Below are positions 18,347-27,618 of a stretch of DNA of 64,000 bases, in pieces. Source of the stretch: a bacterium D16-51 (lineage in GTDB: Bacteria; Bacillota; Clostridia; Lachnospirales; Lachnospiraceae); assembly GCA_003612285.1 (NCBI GenBank), contig RAYE01000012.1:1-64000 (forward strand), read 5' to 3'. Both the position numbers and the translations under genes were made by a program. How positions within the stretch are numbered: position 1 is the first letter of the stretch; every line of letters starts with the position of its first letter. Under the pieces are notes generated by a model that saw nothing but the letters and a program-made list of their open reading frames with translations, made no database searches and had not been told where the DNA came from.

Positions 18347-19243
18347 ATGAAACGTTTTCAGATTAAAGCAAAAGATTCTTACAAGCTTTCTGTACACGTC
18401 TTCCCTGCCAGGCAGCCAAAAGCTGTAATACAGATTATCCACGGCATGGAAGAACACCAGGAACGATATGAAGATTTTGCAGAATTTTTATGCCAAAACG
18501 GCTACACTATTGTCACTTCAGATATGAGGGGACACGGGATGGATGCGGCAGATTTAGGCTATTTCAAAGAAAAGAATGGACATTATGCGCTAATTTCTGA
18601 CCAGGTAAAAATTCTAAAATTTATCCGCCGCAAGTACCCTGGCTTACCTGTTTTCCTGTTTGCCCACTCTATGGGAACAATCATTGCCCGTGTACTTTTA
18701 CAATCATATTCGGCATATTATGAAAAAGCAGTGCTATCCGGCTTCCCGAATTATCAGGCAGGCGCCTATGCCGGACTTTTTCTCAGTTCCCTGCTCAAAA
18801 TGCTCCATGGCCCAAAATACAAATCTGCTCTCCTGCAGCAGGCCAGTGTAGGCATTTTCAATAAAGCAGTCAATAACCCAAAAACAGAGGCAGACTGGAT
18901 CTGCAGCAATCCTGAAACAGTAAACGCCTACCTTAACGACCCTTACTGCGGCATTGGCTTTACCTGTTCTGCTTTCCATGACCTATACTGCCTTATGATC
19001 CAAATGCATAAACCAGAGGCATATAAAAATGTCCATAAAACCATGCCACTTTTAATGCTTTGTGGAAAGGAAGACCCCTGCGTCGGCGGAAAGAAAGGAA
19101 GGAACGATTCTTATCATATCCTTTCTGCTGCAGGTTTCCAGAAAATCAGCCAGATTACCTATCCTGAAATGCGCCATGAAATATTAAACGAGAAAAAACA
19201 CCGTCTCGTTTACCAGGATATTTTAACCTTTTTAAATATTTAA
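18347..19243 (+). CDS. Alpha/beta hydrolase, monoacylglycerol-lipase/lysophospholipase type
   Basis: A 298-residue cytoplasmic hydrolase of the Hydrolase_4 (serine aminopeptidase S33) family. The oxyanion strand IIHGMEEHQERYEDFAEFL is followed by SDMRGHGMDAAD, and the nucleophile elbow AHSMGT gives Ser near residue 108. LMLCGKEDPCVGG (Asp near 244) and MRHEILNEK (His near 281) complete the triad. Members cleave monoacylglycerols, lysophospholipids or similar esters; the natural substrate is not readable. Length and motif spacing are normal. GAAAGGAAAAGG precedes the ATG and a sigma-A promoter lies upstream. The gene stands alone. Confidence 0.87.
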   Translation: MKRFQIKAKDSYKLSVHVFPARQPKAVIQIIHGMEEHQERYEDFAEFLCQNGYTIVTSDMRGHGMDAADLGYFKEKNGHYALISDQVKILKFIRRKYPGLPVFLFAHSMGTIIARVLLQSYSAYYEKAVLSGFPNYQAGAYAGLFLSSLLKMLHGPKYKSALLQQASVGIFNKAVNNPKTEADWICSNPETVNAYLNDPYCGIGFTCSAFHDLYCLMIQMHKPEAYKNVHKTMPLLMLCGKEDPCVGGKKGRNDSYHILSAAGFQKISQITYPEMRHEILNEKKHRLVYQDILTFLNI

Positions 19244-19256
19244 GTGATCATCTGAC

Positions 19257-19296
19257 ATTACGATTCACGGTCTGACGTTACTATTCACAGTCTGAC
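19257..19296 (+). repeat. Tandem pair of GTTAC end motifs
   Basis: Two consecutive 20-bp copies (ATTACGATTCACGGTCTGAC and GTTACTATTCACAGTCTGAC) differ at three positions. They lie directly after the hydrolase stop codon and are the only tandem arrangement of this motif in the window. Confidence 0.75.
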
Positions 19297-19321
19297 ATAT
19301 ATTGGGAAAAAAACAATTATA

Positions 19322-19369
19322 TTGCAAAACACCGTCAGTTTTGTTATTATAAAATTACAAAATTGACGG
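19322..19369 (+). promoter_or_regulatory. Promoter with overlapping dyad upstream of a chemoreceptor
   Basis: TTGCAA (19322-19327), 17 bases, then TATTAT (19345-19350) form a good sigma-A promoter. A large dyad (CCGTCA... at 19332 pairing with ...TGACGG ending at 19369) spans the spacer, the -10 region and the likely start of transcription. It could be an operator or a stem in the leader. Confidence 0.5.
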
Positions 19370-19410
19370 CAGCTTTGAGACCGTTTACTCAGAGAAAAGA
19401 GGGAAGATAT

Positions 19411-20763
19411 ATGATGTTTAACGCAAGACGGACGGAACTGATTAAAGCGATTTCAGAACTAAAAGAAGCAGACTATAAGAAGATACCAGAGTTAAATAAT
19501 ATTTACCAACGGTTATCTAACGGCAGGGCACAATTTGAAGAAGCTCTTGAAAAAAATATGAACGCAATTATGCAGATTAGCGCGCTTGATTTAACACTGA
19601 ACCATCTTACGGAAGAGATTCTTGAAATCTCACGTAGTGTAGCGGCTGCAACGGATATCATTTTTGGCGGAGGCTCATCTACCGCAGGAAGGGCAAACAG
19701 CCAACATGAAGAATTGACTAACACGATTATCCGCGCATCAGAGGAAACAGATGAAGTATACAAAAAAATAGAACTCGGGCAAAATGAACTGACAGCAATT
19801 AAGGAACTTTCCAGCCAGACCATACAGGTATCCCTGCAGATGCAAAAAGATATGACCGAGCTGTTTGAGTTAATTGACCAAATGAACAGCATGATTGCCG
19901 GAATCGACTCTATTTCCTTACAGACAAACCTTCTCTCCCTAAATGCTTCCATTGAAGCTTCCAGGGCAGGGGAAGCTGGAAGAGGATTTGCCGTAGTGGC
20001 AGATGAAATCCGAAGCCTTGCGGGAGAAACCCAGAAATTGACAAGCAATATGGGTGAATTTGTAGAAGGTATAAAAAGCGCATCCGAAAAAAGTACGGAA
20101 AGTGTGACAAATACCATTAAAGCTCTCCAGACCATGACGGAAAAAATCGGAAACGTCTGGGAATTAAATGATGAAAACCAAAACCACGTTTCCAAAGTAA
20201 ATGATTCCATCAGCTCCCTTGCTGCTGTCAGCGAAGAAATCAGCAGTAATATGGCAGAAATGGAAAACCAATTAAAAAATAATACAGATTTCATGCATAA
20301 TGTCAGCAATGAGTTAAAATCTGCATCTGAACCAGTTGTATCAATTGAAAAAACATTAGACGAATCAACAAAGCTGATGGGAAAAATGGCCAATGACGCC
20401 TTTTTCCATATGGAACGTTCTGAATTTTCCAAATACATCAGCAAAGCAATTATCGCCCATAAAAAGTGGCTTGAGAACCTTGGAAATATGGTTGCAAAAA
20501 AAACAGTCCTTCCACTTCAGCTCAATGCCTCCAAATGCGGATTTGGCCATTTTTATTATGCAATCACCCCGGAAATCCCGGAAATCCAGTCTATCTGGAA
20601 TGCACTGGAGGCGAAACATAAAAAATTTCATGGCTATGGTTCGCAGGCAATTGACGCACTGCACCAGGGCGATTACATACGGGCAGAACAGATTTATCAT
20701 GAGGCAGAAAATTATTCCCGGGAACTGATTTCCGATTTGGAAAAAATTCTTCAAATACTATAG
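19411..20763 (+). CDS. Soluble chemoreceptor with C-terminal zinc-binding CZB domain
   Basis: About 450 residues with no membrane segment, so it acts in the cytoplasm. The central part is a methyl-accepting signalling hairpin ([34 protein letters not shown]) that controls a CheA kinase. The C-terminal ~115 residues carry the CZB pattern: a His in [11 protein letters not shown], the Cys in [11 protein letters not shown], and two His in [14 protein letters not shown] domains bind zinc with one Cys and three His and sense zinc or oxidants such as hypochlorous acid in other bacteria. GAGGGAAGATAT precedes the ATG at 19411; the longer upstream frame has no such site and overlaps the promoter region. 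It converges on a second receptor across a shared terminator. Confidence 0.88.
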   Translation: MMFNARRTELIKAISELKEADYKKIPELNNIYQRLSNGRAQFEEALEKNMNAIMQISALDLTLNHLTEEILEISRSVAAATDIIFGGGSSTAGRANSQHEELTNTIIRASEETDEVYKKIELGQNELTAIKELSSQTIQVSLQMQKDMTELFELIDQMNSMIAGIDSISLQTNLLSLNASIEASRAGEAGRGFAVVADEIRSLAGETQKLTSNMGEFVEGIKSASEKSTESVTNTIKALQTMTEKIGNVWELNDENQNHVSKVNDSISSLAAVSEEISSNMAEMENQLKNNTDFMHNVSNELKSASEPVVSIEKTLDESTKLMGKMANDAFFHMERSEFSKYISKAIIAHKKWLENLGNMVAKKTVLPLQLNASKCGFGHFYYAITPEIPEIQSIWNALEAKHKKFHGYGSQAIDALHQGDYIRAEQIYHEAENYSRELISDLEKILQIL

Positions 20764-20787
20764 AGGATTCAATACTATTCACAGCCT

Positions 20788-20834
20788 AAAAAGCCCCTGG
20801 AGATATTTCAAAGAAATATCTCCAGGGGCTTTTT
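20788..20834. terminator. Bidirectional terminator between two chemoreceptor genes
   Basis: A perfect 22-bp stem (AAAAAGCCCCTGGAGATATT... with its complement) and a 3-base loop give a GC-rich core followed by T runs on both strands. It separates the convergent chemoreceptor genes. Confidence 0.92.
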
Positions 20835-20893
20835 ATATTACATCTTTTTCCTGTCAAATTCGCTTTTAGTACGTTTAAAAGTACTATAAATCA

Positions 20894-22570
20894 TTAATCC
20901 CTGCGGAGAATAAACCTTGCAACAAGACCTTTCATCACCTCTGCCTGGCTGGAAAGCTGCTGGCTGGTTGCCGCACTCTGTACTGCTGTATCTGAATTAG
21001 CCTGAACTACAGTAGAAATCTGGTCTACCCCTAATGTCACCTGTTCAATATTACTTGCCTGCTCTTCTGCTGCATCTGCAATCTTATCTACTTCAGAAGA
21101 AGCCATCCGAACCTCATCTACTACTTTTTTCAAAGACTCTGCAGTAGAATCTGCAATCTGTGTTCCACGTGACACAGCCTTCATAGAACTTTCAATTAAC
21201 TCGGCAGTATTCCTGGACGCCTCTGAACTCTTGCCTGCAAGATTACGTACTTCATCGGCTACTACTGCAAAGCCCTTTCCTGCAACGCCTGCACGCGATG
21301 CTTCTACCGCTGCATTAAGCGCTAATATGTTCGTCTGGAATGCAATATCTTCGATTGTCTTAATAATCTTTCCAATCTCATTTGATGTACGGGTAATTTC
21401 TTCCATTGCATCCATCAATTCTTTCATCTGGGTATTACACTTCTCTGCCTCATTCCCTGCAGTATTTGACTGCCCTCTTGCCCTTGTAGCATTCTCAGCA
21501 GTTCCCTTAACCTGATGGGAAATCCCTGTAATTGTAGCCGCAAGCTCTTCTACCGCAGAAGCCTGCTCTGTCGCCCCCTGGGAAAGAGCCTGTGCACCAT
21601 TTGCAACCTGGCTGGAGCCGGCAGCCACCTGGTCAGCACTCTGGTTAATCTGCCCCAAAGTTGAACTAAGCCCCCTATTAAGCTTCCGAATCGACAGCAG
21701 CAAGCTCTGGAAGCTTCCAACATAACGCTTTTCTGCCTCTGTGCGCACATCAAAATTGCCATCTGCCATCTCACTTAAAAGCCTTGAGGCATCCGAAATA
21801 ATATCCTTAAGGATAACCGACATATTTCGGAATGCATCTGCCAGACTTCCTAACTCATCCCTGGACTTATATTCAATCTGAAAATCAAAATCACCGCCTA
21901 CAATCTTCTCAGCAGAATCTTCCAATTCACGGAGCGGCTTTGTAATCCCTCTTGTAAGGTATGCAGAAAGTACTAATGTGATCACAAGCACACACCCCGC
22001 TATGCCAAGCTGGAAAGTAATAAGCTGATCCTGCATTTTTATCGTGGCCTCATAATCTACCTCTGCACTCTTAGCAGCTACATCACTAATCTCTATCAGC
22101 ATATTAACTGCTTCTTCCACTAAAGGCTGGTATTCATCTAACAGCATATCCTGTGCTCTTTTTTTGTTCGCCCTTGCTGTAGTCACCACAGTTTCCTGCA
22201 TTGAAATTGCCTTCTCTGCGTCAACACGGAACTTTTCTACCAGAGCAGCATCGCCTGTGAAATTTGCTTCCAGCCATTCCAAATTATCCTCCAGCAGATT
22301 CACTTCCTTCTCCAAATCTTCCTCATAAGTACTGCTTTTGCTTAAATTGTCTTCGATTGTAATAAAGGTAAGATCCTTTATAATAATCTGCAGCCCGCGG
22401 CGCATACTCATAACTTTGTTGGTAATCTGATAACCAACATTATAAAATTCTGAATACTTTTCCTGGTTTTCCCGCAGACCAAGTACAGCAGTAGATACAC
22501 TGCCACAGAACAAGATGATGATAACTAAAAATGTTACCAATAGTTTTTTTCCAATTCTTAAATTTTTCAT
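20894..22570 (-). CDS. Transmembrane methyl-accepting chemotaxis protein
   Basis: A 558-residue receptor. A membrane anchor (about 8-30) is followed by an extracytoplasmic four-helix-bundle sensor (about 35-185) and a second membrane segment (about 187-208). A HAMP linker comes next ([19 protein letters not shown]) and a second HAMP-like stretch near 260. The long signalling domain has the hairpin tip [20 protein letters not shown] near 415-435. It would control CheA and flagellar rotation in response to an extracellular ligand that cannot be deduced. No C-terminal CheR-binding pentapeptide is visible. GGGGGATAAGA precedes the ATG, and a TAGACA/TATAAT promoter lies upstream. Confidence 0.92.
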   Translation of the reverse strand: MKNLRIGKKLLVTFLVIIILFCGSVSTAVLGLRENQEKYSEFYNVGYQITNKVMSMRRGLQIIIKDLTFITIEDNLSKSSTYEEDLEKEVNLLEDNLEWLEANFTGDAALVEKFRVDAEKAISMQETVVTTARANKKRAQDMLLDEYQPLVEEAVNMLIEISDVAAKSAEVDYEATIKMQDQLITFQLGIAGCVLVITLVLSAYLTRGITKPLRELEDSAEKIVGGDFDFQIEYKSRDELGSLADAFRNMSVILKDIISDASRLLSEMADGNFDVRTEAEKRYVGSFQSLLLSIRKLNRGLSSTLGQINQSADQVAAGSSQVANGAQALSQGATEQASAVEELAATITGISHQVKGTAENATRARGQSNTAGNEAEKCNTQMKELMDAMEEITRTSNEIGKIIKTIEDIAFQTNILALNAAVEASRAGVAGKGFAVVADEVRNLAGKSSEASRNTAELIESSMKAVSRGTQIADSTAESLKKVVDEVRMASSEVDKIADAAEEQASNIEQVTLGVDQISTVVQANSDTAVQSAATSQQLSSQAEVMKGLVARFILRRD

Positions 22571-22621
22571 TCTTATCCCCCTATACTTTCATATTGGTTT
22601 TTCTTTCTGTCTGTTCTTCTC

Positions 22622-22650
22622 ATTATAATAAACTATTGGCAATCTGTCTA
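22622..22650 (-). promoter_or_regulatory. Sigma-A promoter of the transmembrane chemoreceptor
   Basis: On the minus strand TAGACA (22645-22650) and TATAAT (22622-22627) are 17 bases apart, about 52 bases ahead of the start codon. This is a housekeeping-type promoter rather than the flagellar sigma-D pattern often seen for receptors. Confidence 0.7.
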
Positions 22651-22680
22651 CTCCATAATTCTTCATTTTCCTCTTTCCCC

Positions 22681-22697
22681 ATTACGATTCGCAGTCA
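22681..22697 (+). repeat. Solo GTTAC end motif
   Basis: ATTACGATTCGCAGTCA, three changes from the 17-bp consensus, lies between the chemoreceptor promoter and the histidine kinase gene end. Confidence 0.5.
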
Positions 22698-22778
22698 ATG
22701 GTATATTTGTATTGTAAAAAACGATACTCACCATAAACACACTATAACAGGCAAAGCCCTGCCATCAGCCCAAACTAA

Positions 22779-24092
22779 TTACCCCGGGAACAAAAGATCC
22801 AAAACCAGCCACCCTTCTTTACTGTCTGCCGTAATCTCCCCCTGGTGCAATTCCACAATCCGCTTTACAATTGCAAGCCCAAGACCAGAACTTCCCGTAT
22901 CACTCCGGGAAGCATCCCCACGGTAAAAGCGTTCAAATAACTTCTCCGCCACAAGCCCTTCCTGGCTTCCTATCTGGTTCTTCATCTGAATCAGGAAAAC
23001 ATTTCCAGCAATGTCTGCACGAACCACAACCTCCGAACCTTCTTTTGCATATTTTCTGGCATTATCAAAAAGATTCTGGATAGCCCGTACCATTTTATTC
23101 ACATCCACTTCCATCTCAAAACTGGAATCTGTAATATTATTCTGCAAAACCAGGCCGCGTTCCTGCAAAAGAATCTCATTTTCATATGCCAAATGCCGCA
23201 AAAGGGCAGCTATATCTGTTTTCTCAAAGTTCATTTCAACGTCTGCCCCATTCAGCCGGGTTAATTCAAACAATTCATTCACCATCTCATTCAGCCCTAA
23301 CAGACGCCTGTCCACCACATCAATATATTCCCGGAACTTTTCTGTATCTTCTGCCCCTTCTTTCTTTAAAAGCTTAACATAACCTATAATAGAAGTCAAA
23401 GGGCTTCTTAAATCATGGGACACATTTACAATCAACTCATTTTTCCTGTTTTCCAGACGCTGTTCATTTTCCTGCTTCTCCAAAAGTTTTTGCGACATAT
23501 GGTTAATACTGCGGCATAAATCTGCAATCTCATCATTTCCAATTACTTTAAGCTCCCTTCCAAACCCATCATTCTCTATACCCTTTATTTCCCTGGAAAT
23601 ATACTGGATATAATTCACTTTTCCCTTCGTTAATAAAATAAACATCCCAGAAAATACTGCGACAAGAAACAAAATGAAAAGTCCGCACAAATTTGTCCAG
23701 ACAAAAAAACCACTTTTTGTATCAATGAAACCCGAAGCCGCCGCTTCCAAAAACAAGTTTTTAAACACCCTGGTTATCACCCCTCCCGATAAAACGGCAG
23801 AAGCCATGGAAAGCAGCACAGAAAGCAGATAATAGACAATAAGCCTATGGCTCTTCATTGACAAAAAATACCAGAAAATAAAAAAAACTGCCGCTGCCGT
23901 CCCTATGTTAAACAGACAACGTACAAGGACCCGCAGCCATTCCATATTATACGGGAGCAAACAATCTACAGTAAAATCCTTTTCCCATTGCAGGATAGCA
24001 CCTGCCAAGAGTCCAACAACACATCCTCCTGCCACATTAATTGGATGTTTTCTTTTATAATTTATATCCCCTTCCCCACACTGTCCGAACAT
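22779..24092 (-). CDS. Membrane sensor histidine kinase
   Basis: About 437 residues. Four hydrophobic segments in the first 150 residues anchor it, followed by a HAMP-like linker and the HisKA dimerisation helix with the phosphorylated His in NVSHDLRSPLTSIIGYV (near 230). The ATPase domain has NLFDNARKYA (N box), GSSGLGLAIVKRI (G box) and a FERFYRGDASRSD F box. It would phosphorylate the adjacent response regulator. Start 24092 is preferred: GGGGGA lies seven bases upstream, and translation overlaps the regulator's last 38 bases. Short extracellular loops suggest it senses the membrane itself, like intramembrane-sensing kinases that respond to cell-envelope drugs. Confidence 0.88.
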   Translation of the reverse strand: MFGQCGEGDINYKRKHPINVAGGCVVGLLAGAILQWEKDFTVDCLLPYNMEWLRVLVRCLFNIGTAAAVFFIFWYFLSMKSHRLIVYYLLSVLLSMASAVLSGGVITRVFKNLFLEAAASGFIDTKSGFFVWTNLCGLFILFLVAVFSGMFILLTKGKVNYIQYISREIKGIENDGFGRELKVIGNDEIADLCRSINHMSQKLLEKQENEQRLENRKNELIVNVSHDLRSPLTSIIGYVKLLKKEGAEDTEKFREYIDVVDRRLLGLNEMVNELFELTRLNGADVEMNFEKTDIAALLRHLAYENEILLQERGLVLQNNITDSSFEMEVDVNKMVRAIQNLFDNARKYAKEGSEVVVRADIAGNVFLIQMKNQIGSQEGLVAEKLFERFYRGDASRSDTGSSGLGLAIVKRIVELHQGEITADSKEGWLVLDLLFPG

Positions 24093-24747
24093 ATTCATTT
24101 CCCCCTGTAGCACTGCGTAATTTATTCCTCAAATTAGCAATATGCATCATTACTGTGTTTTCAGAATGGCAAAACGGTTCCTTCCATATTCTTTCATAAA
24201 TTTGGGAAACAGACAAAACCATCCCCTTATTTTGAAGCAGAAATTTTAATATCTCATATTCCTTGGAAGTAAGGCGCAATTCCTTTCCATTCACCCATGC
24301 CTGCCGGGTATTGGTATCCAAAACCAATTCTTCATAATGCAGCATATTATCTGAAATACTGCTTTCATTGTACTGCCTGTACCGCCGTAACTGGGCTTTT
24401 ACCCTGGAGACCAGCTGGACGGGATGGAATGGCTTCGTTATATAGTCATCACCGCCCGCCATAAGCCCCTCTACAACATCCATATCCTCCGCCTTCGCTG
24501 ACATAAAAATAATCGGCATTTTAGCGCTCTCCCTGATTTTCATACATGCTTCTATCCCATCCATCCCCGGCATCATAACATCCAAAAGAATTAAAGCAAT
24601 ATTATACTCTGCCAATATCTGAAGCGCCCTTTTTGCATTGTCACATTTTATAAACCGATACCCCTCATTCTCCAGGTAAATCCCCAGCAAATTCCTGATA
24701 TCTTTATCATCATCCACAATAAGTATATATTCATCCTGCATCTGCAT
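24055..24747 (-). CDS. OmpR/PhoB-family response regulator
   Basis: A 230-residue DNA-binding regulator. The receiver domain (1-120) has the acidic pocket VDDDKD, phospho-acceptor Asp in LLDVMMPGMDG (near 55), the Thr/Ser site in IIFMSAK and the Lys in DYITKPFHP. The C-terminal winged helix (about 130-228) has LTSKEYEILKFLLQNKGMVL and YVRTVWGRGYKL. By eye it is closest to the VanR-like branch (VKAQLRRYRQY), which often controls envelope-modifying genes. The gene overlaps the VTT gene by 17 bases upstream and the kinase downstream, so all four genes form one operon that it probably regulates. Confidence 0.92.
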   Translation of the reverse strand: MQMQDEYILIVDDDKDIRNLLGIYLENEGYRFIKCDNAKRALQILAEYNIALILLDVMMPGMDGIEACMKIRESAKMPIIFMSAKAEDMDVVEGLMAGGDDYITKPFHPVQLVSRVKAQLRRYRQYNESSISDNMLHYEELVLDTNTRQAWVNGKELRLTSKEYEILKFLLQNKGMVLSVSQIYERIWKEPFCHSENTVMMHIANLRNKLRSATGGNEYVRTVWGRGYKL

Positions 24748-25261
24748 ACCGCTCCTTGGCCCAATTATAAAATTTTAAAATATATGAAATAATATAGACT
24801 AAAAATAACTCCGCCAAAACAACCTGCCATTTTTCTAAAGAAAGGAATTTGGCTATTTCCCCTGAATATACTATCATACCTACCGAAACGCTTTTTGCCA
24901 TTATAGCAATAAGGACAAATACTGGCAAGCTGATTTTTGAAACCACTGCCCCTACAGAAATTATGATGTCTGGAAAAACAGGAATTATAAAGAGTACCGC
25001 TATAATTTTTGTCTTGTAACGCTCAATATACCCCTGAAAAGACTCCAGATATCTGCCACAGCCAAACTTACTGACAATCCATTCAGAAATCCTTGACGAA
25101 ATCAGGTACATCCCTGCTATTCCTGCTGCTGAACCAGCTGCACCTACAGCCAGCGCTAAAGGCCGGCTTATATGCCCGCTTCCCCACAATACCAGCAGCG
25201 CTTCAGGAAACGGAAGGCAAATCGGCCGCAGCAGACAGCCTAAAAAATATAAGACTATCAT
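24731..25261 (-). CDS. VTT-domain (DedA/TVP38-like) membrane protein
   Basis: A 176-residue membrane protein with about five hydrophobic segments. It carries the family signature: early SGPFPE-like CLPFPEALLVLWGSG, the Gly-rich AVGAAGSAAGIAGMYLISSR segment, and the re-entrant FIIPVFPDIIISVGAVVSKI with its conserved Pro. DedA/VTT proteins act as lipid scramblases or flippases, for example for undecaprenyl phosphate and phosphatidylethanolamine. Its start overlaps the upstream methyltransferase-like gene by four bases (ATGA), and its end overlaps the response regulator. With a phospholipid methyltransferase-like partner, a role in moving or adjusting membrane lipids is a reasonable inference. 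Confidence 0.85.
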   Translation of the reverse strand: MIVLYFLGCLLRPICLPFPEALLVLWGSGHISRPLALAVGAAGSAAGIAGMYLISSRISEWIVSKFGCGRYLESFQGYIERYKTKIIAVLFIIPVFPDIIISVGAVVSKISLPVFVLIAIMAKSVSVGMIVYSGEIAKFLSLEKWQVVLAELFLVYIISYILKFYNWAKERYADAG

Positions 25262-25836
25262 ATCTTATCCTCCTTGTTTCCTTTTTGCTTCATCACCAAA
25301 ACATAAGCAGGCGGTAAATTTTTCAATTCCAGCAGACAGCCTGCCAAAGTAAAATACTTCTCAAAAAACCGTCTTTTCACAAGACTGTACTGAAATGTAA
25401 TAAATTTTCCATTTGCCCCAATCACACTTTGCGCAGCCAACAGTATTTTTTCCGAAACATCCTTCGGCAGAGAAGTAAATGGCAGTCCTGAAACAATATA
25501 ATCTACACCCCGGACTCCATATTCCAAAAGGTATCTATTTACATTTTCCGCACTCCCATGAATAATATATACCCCCTTTAACATGCCAAATTCTTTTCTC
25601 AGCTTTTTATAAAAAACAGGGTTATTTTCTATCAAAAAAAGCTTCGTGCCTTCTTTTTTGTATTTTACCAGCTTCCTTGTAAAAGAACCTGTCCCCGGTC
25701 CATATTCTACAATACATCTGGCACGTTCAAACTGTATTGGCTCCATCATCTTTTCTGCCAAAGCTCTCCCACTTGGCATAATAGCCCCAACTGCTTTGGG
25801 ATGCTTTACAAATTCTATCAAAAATTGGAACATCAT
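25258..25836 (-). CDS. Phospholipid N-methyltransferase-like SAM enzyme
   Basis: A 192-residue class I methyltransferase. SAM motif I is VEYGPGTGSFTRKL (near 40), an acidic residue ends strand 2 (LFLIENNP), GSAENV is motif III, and DYIVSGLPFTSL sits where rRNA dimethylases carry NLPY. This pattern, with the amphipathic N-terminus (FLIEFVKHPKAVGAIMPSG), is typical of PmtA-type phosphatidylethanolamine N-methyltransferases and distant from true KsgA. It lies first in an overlapping operon with a VTT lipid-transport-like protein and a two-component system. Start 25836 has AAGGAGGGTTTT upstream; the adjacent ATG at 25833 is an alternative. Actual lipid substrate is unproven. Confidence 0.78.
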   Translation of the reverse strand: MMFQFLIEFVKHPKAVGAIMPSGRALAEKMMEPIQFERARCIVEYGPGTGSFTRKLVKYKKEGTKLFLIENNPVFYKKLRKEFGMLKGVYIIHGSAENVNRYLLEYGVRGVDYIVSGLPFTSLPKDVSEKILLAAQSVIGANGKFITFQYSLVKRRFFEKYFTLAGCLLELKNLPPAYVLVMKQKGNKEDKI

Positions 25837-25968
25837 AAAACCCTCCTTATATCTGTTATCTATTAAATGCAATTATAAACAACAGTTATAAAGAGGGTAC
25901 TGTAGAAAATATAAATTTTTCTTTAGATTTTCTATTTGTACTATTACTATAATATGTTTGGACATTAT

Positions 25969-26655
25969 TTAAACCATAATATCCATCGACTGTTTGATAA
26001 GGGAACTGCCGCTTTGCACAAGCGTGCTTTCCACCGACTCCCTTGTAACCCCATCCAATGCCCCTGATGGAATCGGCCTCCCTGCCTGCCAGGAAGGAGA
26101 GACTTTTTTTACTGCTTCCACAAACGCTTTCCGGTATGCCCTTTCATACTGCTCCAAAGTATGCCCCGCTGCCAGACGGTCTTCTTTTTTCATTTTTCGG
26201 TATAAATGGGTATATACATCTGAGCGCTTTGTCCTGTTCCCATTTGAAACGCCATTTTCCCGAAGGAACTCCTTTTTTGTAAGATCAAACATTTCCTGTC
26301 TGCTGCTTTCCGGAATATCAATTATCCTGTTTTTCTCTGCCCTGTTTTTATCCGTTACAAGAAGGCCTGCCAGCCCGGTTGTCGGGTCAATATAATCTCC
26401 ATCCTTATCATAACTTTTCATCTGGTTTTTAATCGCCTGAATATTCGTATATGCTGTCCTTCCCCCTGCTGCCTGCGTCATTGCGCTAACTACCGCCTTA
26501 TATTGTTTGCTGTTTGTATTAATCCCCGCCGCCTTTAGCTGGGCCTGCACTGATCTGCTTGATAGCTGCGATACCTTGATAGGGTTAACCTTATTTCTAC
26601 TTAAAGCGCCACGCATATTTTGAAACAAAAAACTATAATCGGTTATCCTCTGCAT
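25969..26655 (-). CDS. Conserved unknown protein with EF-hand-like loop (first cluster)
   Basis: A 228-residue soluble protein that I do not recognise functionally. Residues about 78-92 (YDKDGDYIDPTTG) look like a calcium-binding EF-hand or dockerin-type loop. The rest is basic and helical, with KKVSPSWQAGRPIPSGALDG near the end. There is no signal peptide. Its N-terminal MQRITDYSFLFQNM matches a style of hypothetical proteins I associate with Lachnospiraceae and often seen near the next two genes. GGGAGGGGTTTT precedes the ATG. It is the last of three same-strand unknown genes. Confidence 0.65.
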   Translation of the reverse strand: MQRITDYSFLFQNMRGALSRNKVNPIKVSQLSSRSVQAQLKAAGINTNSKQYKAVVSAMTQAAGGRTAYTNIQAIKNQMKSYDKDGDYIDPTTGLAGLLVTDKNRAEKNRIIDIPESSRQEMFDLTKKEFLRENGVSNGNRTKRSDVYTHLYRKMKKEDRLAAGHTLEQYERAYRKAFVEAVKKVSPSWQAGRPIPSGALDGVTRESVESTLVQSGSSLIKQSMDIMV

Positions 26656-26690
26656 AAAACCCCTCCCTTTCTCTCCTGCCAGGTAAAAAA

Positions 26691-26825
26691 GGTGCGAAGT
26701 TTTGCCAGGCTCGAAAACACCTCGCCAGGCAAAGCTATGATCGCACCTAAGAAGAACGCAAAATCAGCGTTCTTCACACTCAACAATGACCACTACGTTA
26801 CAGCGCAATTCCTATGACATAAAAT
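26691..26825. repeat. Dispersed repeat, CACTAYGYTACARCGCAATT family
   Basis: Two hairpins (GGTGCGA...TCGCACC at 26691-26747, and AAGAACGC...GCGTTCTT at 26752-26774) are followed by a conserved tail (ending CCTATGACATAA). The same tail occurs at 31167-31203 and 59779-59799, and in reverse at 49270-49308. The element fills the gap between two genes of the unknown cluster. Confidence 0.65.
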
Positions 26826-26860
26826 TATGCTTCGCATCTAAAAAAGCAGCGTTTTATTTC

Positions 26861-27586
26861 CTAAATACTAAAATCAAATCTGCCGCCGCTCTTTTGCTGG
26901 CTTTCATTTTTAATAGCATCCCAATCCACTGACATAATTTTATCAAATAACTCCTCCATCGAATTTGCCGTTACCCTGGTCCGCTTCTGACTGTCTGGCG
27001 CTATAAAATCTTCCCTTTTTGCACCTGCATGCGCCCTGTCTGCCTGCTTATTTTTATCCTCCTCTGCACGCTCTTCCTTTGCCTGTGCAATCCGTTCCCT
27101 CTGCTTCTCGCTCATCTTCTCAAGTTCTGCAAAATAAGAAACTGTCCCATTTTTATCAATGGAAACGCCAAAATGGACAACGGTATCTTCTTTGCCCTCT
27201 TCTTTTAAACGATCTTTAAAAGCAGAAAACTTGTCTGTGGCATCCTTTAAAATGCCCATATATTTTTCTTTCACTTTTCCATCTGCTGCCATCTCCTCCA
27301 GAGTTTCCGGGTCAATTAAAACACTGTACTCTTTCGTCCCCCTGGAAAGATACCCCTGCGCCTCTTCTTCTGTCTCATAATCCGCTACCATAAAGTCCAT
27401 ATTGGAATAGGTTTTACGAAGCTCCTCAAGCAGCCTTTTAGCTCCCCTGCTTAACTTCACCTGGCTGTCCTCCGAACCTGCCTTCCCTCTTCTTTCTGTC
27501 CTTGCAGCTTCCCTGTCTTTTCTCTCCTTGACAGAATTATCATAATTATTTTTCTGGTATGCACCATAACTTGCGATTGTATTCAT
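26861..27586 (-). CDS. Conserved unknown charged protein (DUF6033-like, from memory)
   Basis: A 241-residue, strongly charged cytoplasmic protein. It starts with a Tyr/Asn-rich segment (IASYGAYQKNNYDN), followed by a basic linker and a compact alpha/beta region (about 45-160, with SNMDFMVADYETEEEAQGYL and VVHFGVSIDKNGTVSYFAE). A coiled Glu/Lys/Arg-rich stretch follows (about 160-195). I associate this layout with uncharacterised Lachnospiraceae proteins; the family number is recollection, not a search. AGGAGGGTAAAAAG precedes the ATG. It sits 32 bases after the third gene of the cluster, so they are likely cotranscribed. Confidence 0.65.
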   Translation of the reverse strand: MNTIASYGAYQKNNYDNSVKERKDREAARTERRGKAGSEDSQVKLSRGAKRLLEELRKTYSNMDFMVADYETEEEAQGYLSRGTKEYSVLIDPETLEEMAADGKVKEKYMGILKDATDKFSAFKDRLKEEGKEDTVVHFGVSIDKNGTVSYFAELEKMSEKQRERIAQAKEERAEEDKNKQADRAHAGAKREDFIAPDSQKRTRVTANSMEELFDKIMSVDWDAIKNESQQKSGGRFDFSI

Positions 27587-27618
27587 CTTTTTACCCTCCT
27601 GTTATTTTTGATTTTGTA

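Noticed and set aside
19503-20444. 313-codon frame antisense to the soluble chemoreceptor
   Set aside because: It is an exact shadow of a strongly supported gene, has no ribosome site and gives low-complexity Ser/Phe-rich protein.
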